Positions 61,244-64,000 of a stretch of 64,000 nucleotides of DNA are shown here, piece after piece. The stretch's first letter is position 1; every line of letters starts with the position of its first letter. The position numbers and the translations under genes were made by a program. The notes under the pieces are model-generated. The model was not told the DNA's origin. It did not search any database and saw only the letters and a program-made list of their open reading frames with translations. The stretch is from Sideroxyarcus sp. (GTDB lineage: Bacteria; Pseudomonadota; Gammaproteobacteria; Burkholderiales; Gallionellaceae), in assembly GCA_030651895.1 (NCBI GenBank), contig JAUSBR010000002.1, positions 85,815-149,814 on the forward strand, given 5' to 3'.

Positions 61244-61584
61244 TGGCGGCACCCTATGTGCCGGACGCGGGGGATATTGTCTGGTTGAATTTCACGCCGC
61301 AAAGCGGTCACGAACAAGCCGGACGCCGACCAGCGGTCGTGCTGAGTCCAAAGGCCTACAACAGCCGTGCCGGATTGCTGGTGTGCGTGCCCATCACGAA
61401 CCAAATCAAGGGCTATCCCTTCGAAGTGGTGCTCGCGGGCGGTGCGGCTACCGGCGCGGCACTGGCCGATCAGGTCAAAAGCCTGGATTGGCAAACCCGG
61501 CAGGCCGAGCGCAAAGGCAAAGCGACACTCGCCGAGGTCGGGGAGATCAAGGCCAGGATCAAGTCGTTGTTGCAGCTCGCCTGA
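61243..61584 (+). CDS. mazF: MazF-type endoribonuclease toxin
   Basis: 113 aa, PemK/MazF family. GDIVWLNFTPQSGHEQAGRR, PAVVLSP and NSRAGLLVCVPITNQIKGYP are the family motifs, including the catalytic Arg in QAGRRPAV and Thr in ITN. Cuts mRNA at short sites to halt translation unless bound by MazE. Appears intact. Confidence 0.94.
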   Translation: MAAPYVPDAGDIVWLNFTPQSGHEQAGRRPAVVLSPKAYNSRAGLLVCVPITNQIKGYPFEVVLAGGAATGAALADQVKSLDWQTRQAERKGKATLAEVGEIKARIKSLLQLA

Positions 61585-61589
61585 TTTTC

Positions 61590-61613
61590 AAAGTCGGCGC
61601 TGGCGGGACGGCG
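61590..61613. repeat. Dispersed repeat copy 4
   Basis: AAAGTCGGCGCTGGCGGGAC, then GGCG. Best match to copy 2. Lies 5 bp after the mazF stop. Confidence 0.75.
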
Positions 61614-61717
61614 ATCAGATTGTTCCGGCGATGAAGCGAGACGCGGCGTGGAAGAGTTCACCATTGGAGTTCCGGCGCGGGCAAAATGACCTTTCTACGG
61701 GAACTGGAGATCGCCAA

Positions 61718-63088
61718 GTGAAGCCCATTGCCGCGAATCTGCTGAGCCGCCTCGAAAGCATCGTCTGGAGCGGCCAGAACACAGAACAACCCACATGGCA
61801 AAGACGCAGCCTGAGAGCCGTGCGCACCGTGCTTGTGCTGGCGCGCGATCTCGCCTTTGGCCAACTCACCCTGCGCGCCATGGGCCTCGTGTATACGACG
61901 CTACTGTCGATCGTGCCGCTGCTCGCACTGAGTTTTTCGGTGCTGAAGGCATTCGGCGTCTACAACCAGATCCAGCCGATGCTGTTGCGCTTTCTCGCGC
62001 CGCTGGGCGAGAACGGCGAGGAGGTCGCGCGCCGCATCGTGCAGTTCATCGAACACATGAACGTCGGCGTGTTGGGCGTGCTCGGCTTGGCACTGCTTGT
62101 TTACACCGCGATCTCGCTGATGCAGAAGATCGAGGAGTCGCTAAACTACATCTGGCACATTCCGCGACCCAGACACTTCGGCGAGCGGTTCAGCCGCTAC
62201 CTTAGCGTGCTCATGGTCGGTCCGATCCTGGTGTTCTCGGCGCTGGGCATCACCGCGACCGTGATGAACATCGAGACGGTGCGCGACCTGCTGGCGATCG
62301 ACGCCCTGGGCCAGACCGCGGCGGCGGTCAGCCGACTGATGCCCTACCTGCTCGTCATCACGGCCTTCACCTTTGTTTACCTGTTCGTGCCGAATACGCG
62401 GGTGCGATTTGGCCCCGCGCTGATCGGTGGCGCAGTTGGCGGGATCGCCTGGCAAACCGCCGGGTGGGGATTCGCGATCTTTGTGGCATCGTCGAACCAG
62501 TACGCGGCGATCTACTCGGGTTTGGCGATTCTGATCCTGTTCATGATCTGGCTGTACCTGAGCTGGCTGATCCTGCTGTTCGGCGCCAGCGTGGCGTTCT
62601 ACGCCCAGCACCCGGAATACCTGTTCGCCAAGGGCGGCGAACCGCGACTGAGCAACCGCATGCGCGAGCGGCTTGCGCTCTCGGTGATGAGTCTGGTCGC
62701 GGGCAGATTTCTTGCCGGCGAGCGCATGCCGTCGCTGGCGGAGTTCACCCGCTTGCTCGGCGTGCCGATGCATGCGCTGCACGTGGTGCTCGATGCGCTA
62801 GAAAGCCGCGAACTGGTGGTGCAGAGCAGCGACGATCCGCCGACCTATCTGCCAACGCGCGACCCCTCGCTGATCTCGGTGGCTCAGGTGCTCGAGACCG
62901 TGCGCGCCGCCGGCGAGGAGCGCTTCCTGTCGCCCGAAGGGCTGCCGGCGCCGCCAGCGGTCGACGCGGTGCTCGAACTGATGCGACAAGCGGTCGAATC
63001 ATCAGTTGGCGAGATGACGCTACGCGAGTTGGCGGAACGGGGCAGGGATGCCGCTAAACCAGACCCGACCCTGCCCGAGACCCGGTGA
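61718..63088 (+). CDS. YihY/virulence factor BrkB family membrane protein
   Basis: 456 aa. Six transmembrane helices in the first 300 residues with the family motifs LTLRAMGLVYTTLLSIVPLL, IEESLNYIWHIPRPR, and SGLAILILFMIWLYLSWLIL. The C-terminal 150 residues are soluble and helical. Despite the old name it is not an RNase; its function is unknown, perhaps lipid or solute transport. Start is GTG at 61718, about ten bases after GGAG. The 133 bp before it hold only the repeat and no clear promoter. Confidence 0.9.
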   Translation: MKPIAANLLSRLESIVWSGQNTEQPTWQRRSLRAVRTVLVLARDLAFGQLTLRAMGLVYTTLLSIVPLLALSFSVLKAFGVYNQIQPMLLRFLAPLGENGEEVARRIVQFIEHMNVGVLGVLGLALLVYTAISLMQKIEESLNYIWHIPRPRHFGERFSRYLSVLMVGPILVFSALGITATVMNIETVRDLLAIDALGQTAAAVSRLMPYLLVITAFTFVYLFVPNTRVRFGPALIGGAVGGIAWQTAGWGFAIFVASSNQYAAIYSGLAILILFMIWLYLSWLILLFGASVAFYAQHPEYLFAKGGEPRLSNRMRERLALSVMSLVAGRFLAGERMPSLAEFTRLLGVPMHALHVVLDALESRELVVQSSDDPPTYLPTRDPSLISVAQVLETVRAAGEERFLSPEGLPAPPAVDAVLELMRQAVESSVGEMTLRELAERGRDAAKPDPTLPETR

Positions 63089-63201
63089 GTGTCGCGTCAA
63101 GGCTGGCGGACGGGCACGAAAAATGGGCAAGCCCGATGCGCTGCTGTCGAATCGGGTCGGTCCGCAGCCCCGCCGAAACTCACGGGGCCGGTTCGCAACG
63201 C

Positions 63202-63768
63202 TCAGTAACCCTTGCGAAACTCAGTGCCGTGACAGCTCGGGCAAGGCGGAATTTTGGTGGTGCGCTTGAGATGTAGCGTCTGGCCGCAGTGCGTGCAGGT
63301 TAAGGTCCCGGCCGTGGTGATGTCTCCGGTGTTGTAGTGCAGGGCGTCCTCGGCCTTCCGCGACAGGGATTGCAGCGCCAAACCGGTCGCCTCGAGGAGC
63401 CGCGCCATCGAGGACAGTGCGCCGGCCCCCAACCGCGCCGGATGCAGGCGTTCCTTGGCTTCCTGGCCCAGGGTCCGCATGTCGCGGGCCGTCTGCTCCA
63501 GGTCGCGGTGCATGAACCGCTTGAATACCTCGCCCTGCTCGGCGGAAAACTCCCCGGCGGCAGAGAGTTGCTCGCGCGCCGACTCCATGGCCTTTTCCAT
63601 GGCCTCCTTGCTCTTTTCCTGGCCGGCGTCGAATATCTCGCGCACGCGCTCGGCAAAACGATCGTAAAGTGCTTCGTGATGTCCATGCTCTCCTTGCTCG
63701 GCGACGCCGACAAGGTCGCCCGCGACGATTTCGGGATCGGGTTTCTTTTCTGATTCGACCGGGTTCAT
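63202..63768 (-). CDS. Zinc-ribbon protein of the YbeL/DUF1451 type
   Basis: 188 aa. A long helical region (residues about 30-140: ERVREIFDAGQEKSKEAMEK) is followed by GDITTAGTLTCTHCGQTLHL and a CPSCHGTEF ending, two Cys pairs of a zinc ribbon. Function unknown. The 113 bp between its stop and the BrkB-like stop contain nothing I can name. Confidence 0.85.
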   Translation of the reverse strand: MNPVESEKKPDPEIVAGDLVGVAEQGEHGHHEALYDRFAERVREIFDAGQEKSKEAMEKAMESAREQLSAAGEFSAEQGEVFKRFMHRDLEQTARDMRTLGQEAKERLHPARLGAGALSSMARLLEATGLALQSLSRKAEDALHYNTGDITTAGTLTCTHCGQTLHLKRTTKIPPCPSCHGTEFRKGY

Positions 63769-63957
63769 GGTCTATCTCCTTATCGGCAGACAGCGGAAAA
63801 GTCGACTCTTGGGAAAACGTCAATCCCAAGCAGGCAGGCGGAACGTAATTCCGATGGGAAGTCTCATCCCCCTTGCAATATAACCCGTAGCGAGTTCGAA
63901 TGATCACTGTTATTGTCCGGCCGATGCAGCCGGGCTTTCCTGCCAAGGGGGTAAATG

Positions 63958-64000
63958 ATGCAACTCATGCTGATCTTCGGAATTATCTTCGCCATCGGTG
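63958..64000 (+). CDS. LapA-like membrane protein, N-terminus only
   Basis: Starts MQLMLIFGIIFAIG, a hydrophobic helix typical of LapA/DUF1049 proteins of lipopolysaccharide assembly, cut by the window end. AAGGGGG lies a few bases upstream; the paired ATGATG leaves the first or second codon as start. A short segment, so identification is tentative. Confidence 0.5.
   Translation, partial: MQLMLIFGIIFAIG

Overview
The window looks like a chromosomal segment of a GC-rich, motile, respiring betaproteobacterium. The continuous block petAB / Nif3 / HtrA / tatCBA / HIT / hisEIFAHBC and the order fliE, fliFGHIJKLMNOPQR are typical of that class. Abundant c-type cytochromes, a ferredoxin-reductase-like chain and GT41-type glycosyltransferases next to flagellar genes would fit the Nitrosomonadales/Gallionellaceae, but that placement is an inference from gene content only. 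I saw no rRNA, tRNA, CRISPR array or complete transposase.

Layout: (1) 1-10 kb, housekeeping: the start of cytochrome b and the Rieske protein, an MgtC-like membrane protein, a Nif3-like protein, an anchored HtrA protease, the Tat translocase and the tightly overlapped his genes. (2) 10-14 kb, signalling: a NarX-type kinase with a degenerate receiver domain, a NarL-type regulator and a diguanylate cyclase. (3) 14-20.5 kb, flagellar filament block: a perfect sigma-28 promoter, a short flagellin, flaG, fliD, fliS, fliT, a fliK-like gene, an flhB C-terminal homologue, the PilZ brake protein YcgR and a WbqC-like protein. (4) 20.5-22 kb, a small AT-richer islet of two unknown genes. (5) 22-33.7 kb, a minus-strand run headed by fliE that looks like a flagellar glycosylation island: two TPR/O-GlcNAc-transferase-like proteins (one fused in frame to a DegT-type aminotransferase), a methyltransferase, a beta-propeller protein, a ThDP enzyme, an ATP-grasp enzyme and a phosphoesterase. 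(6) 34-45 kb, fliF to fliR on the plus strand: basal body, C-ring and export gate. (7) 45-54 kb, an electron-transfer and metal region: an FAD/2Fe-2S reductase, a membrane cytochrome b-like protein, an eight-haem cytochrome c, a CDF metal exporter, an ECF sigma/anti-sigma/periplasmic metal-sensor operon, and an SHP-DHC-cytochrome b561-QseBC set. (8) 54-64 kb: TrhP, an ORF6N protein, Smr, TrxB, FtsK, a decayed PIN toxin with its antitoxin, a MazEF pair, a YihY/BrkB protein, a zinc-ribbon protein and the start of a LapA-like gene.

How the genes work together: the flagellar blocks give the filament, its chaperones, the MS and C rings and the export gate; YcgR and the diguanylate cyclase connect motility to c-di-GMP. 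The 22-33 kb island probably makes and attaches a sugar to flagellin (inference). In the 45-54 kb region, QseB-like direct repeats with an exact 11-bp period (CTTAA-N6-CTTAA type) lie upstream of both cytochrome operons: two units at 45037-45053 and four at 50888-50926. The operon containing the second array also encodes the QseBC-like pair, whose sensor has a histidine-rich periplasmic loop. I therefore propose one metal-responsive regulon feeding electrons from the cytoplasm to periplasmic cytochromes. This, together with the glycosyltransferase-aminotransferase fusion, is the most likely undescribed biology here.

Small repeats also mark the region. A motif of about 25 bp (AAAGTCGGCGCTGGCGGGAC-like) occurs four times, and I noticed it only between 48.7 and 61.6 kb. 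Palindromic REP-like elements sit at 33.76-33.82 and 43.06-43.18 kb. Two palindromes lie inside the ORF6N coding sequence, and a partial duplicate of the 3' end of ftsK lies beyond the PIN module.
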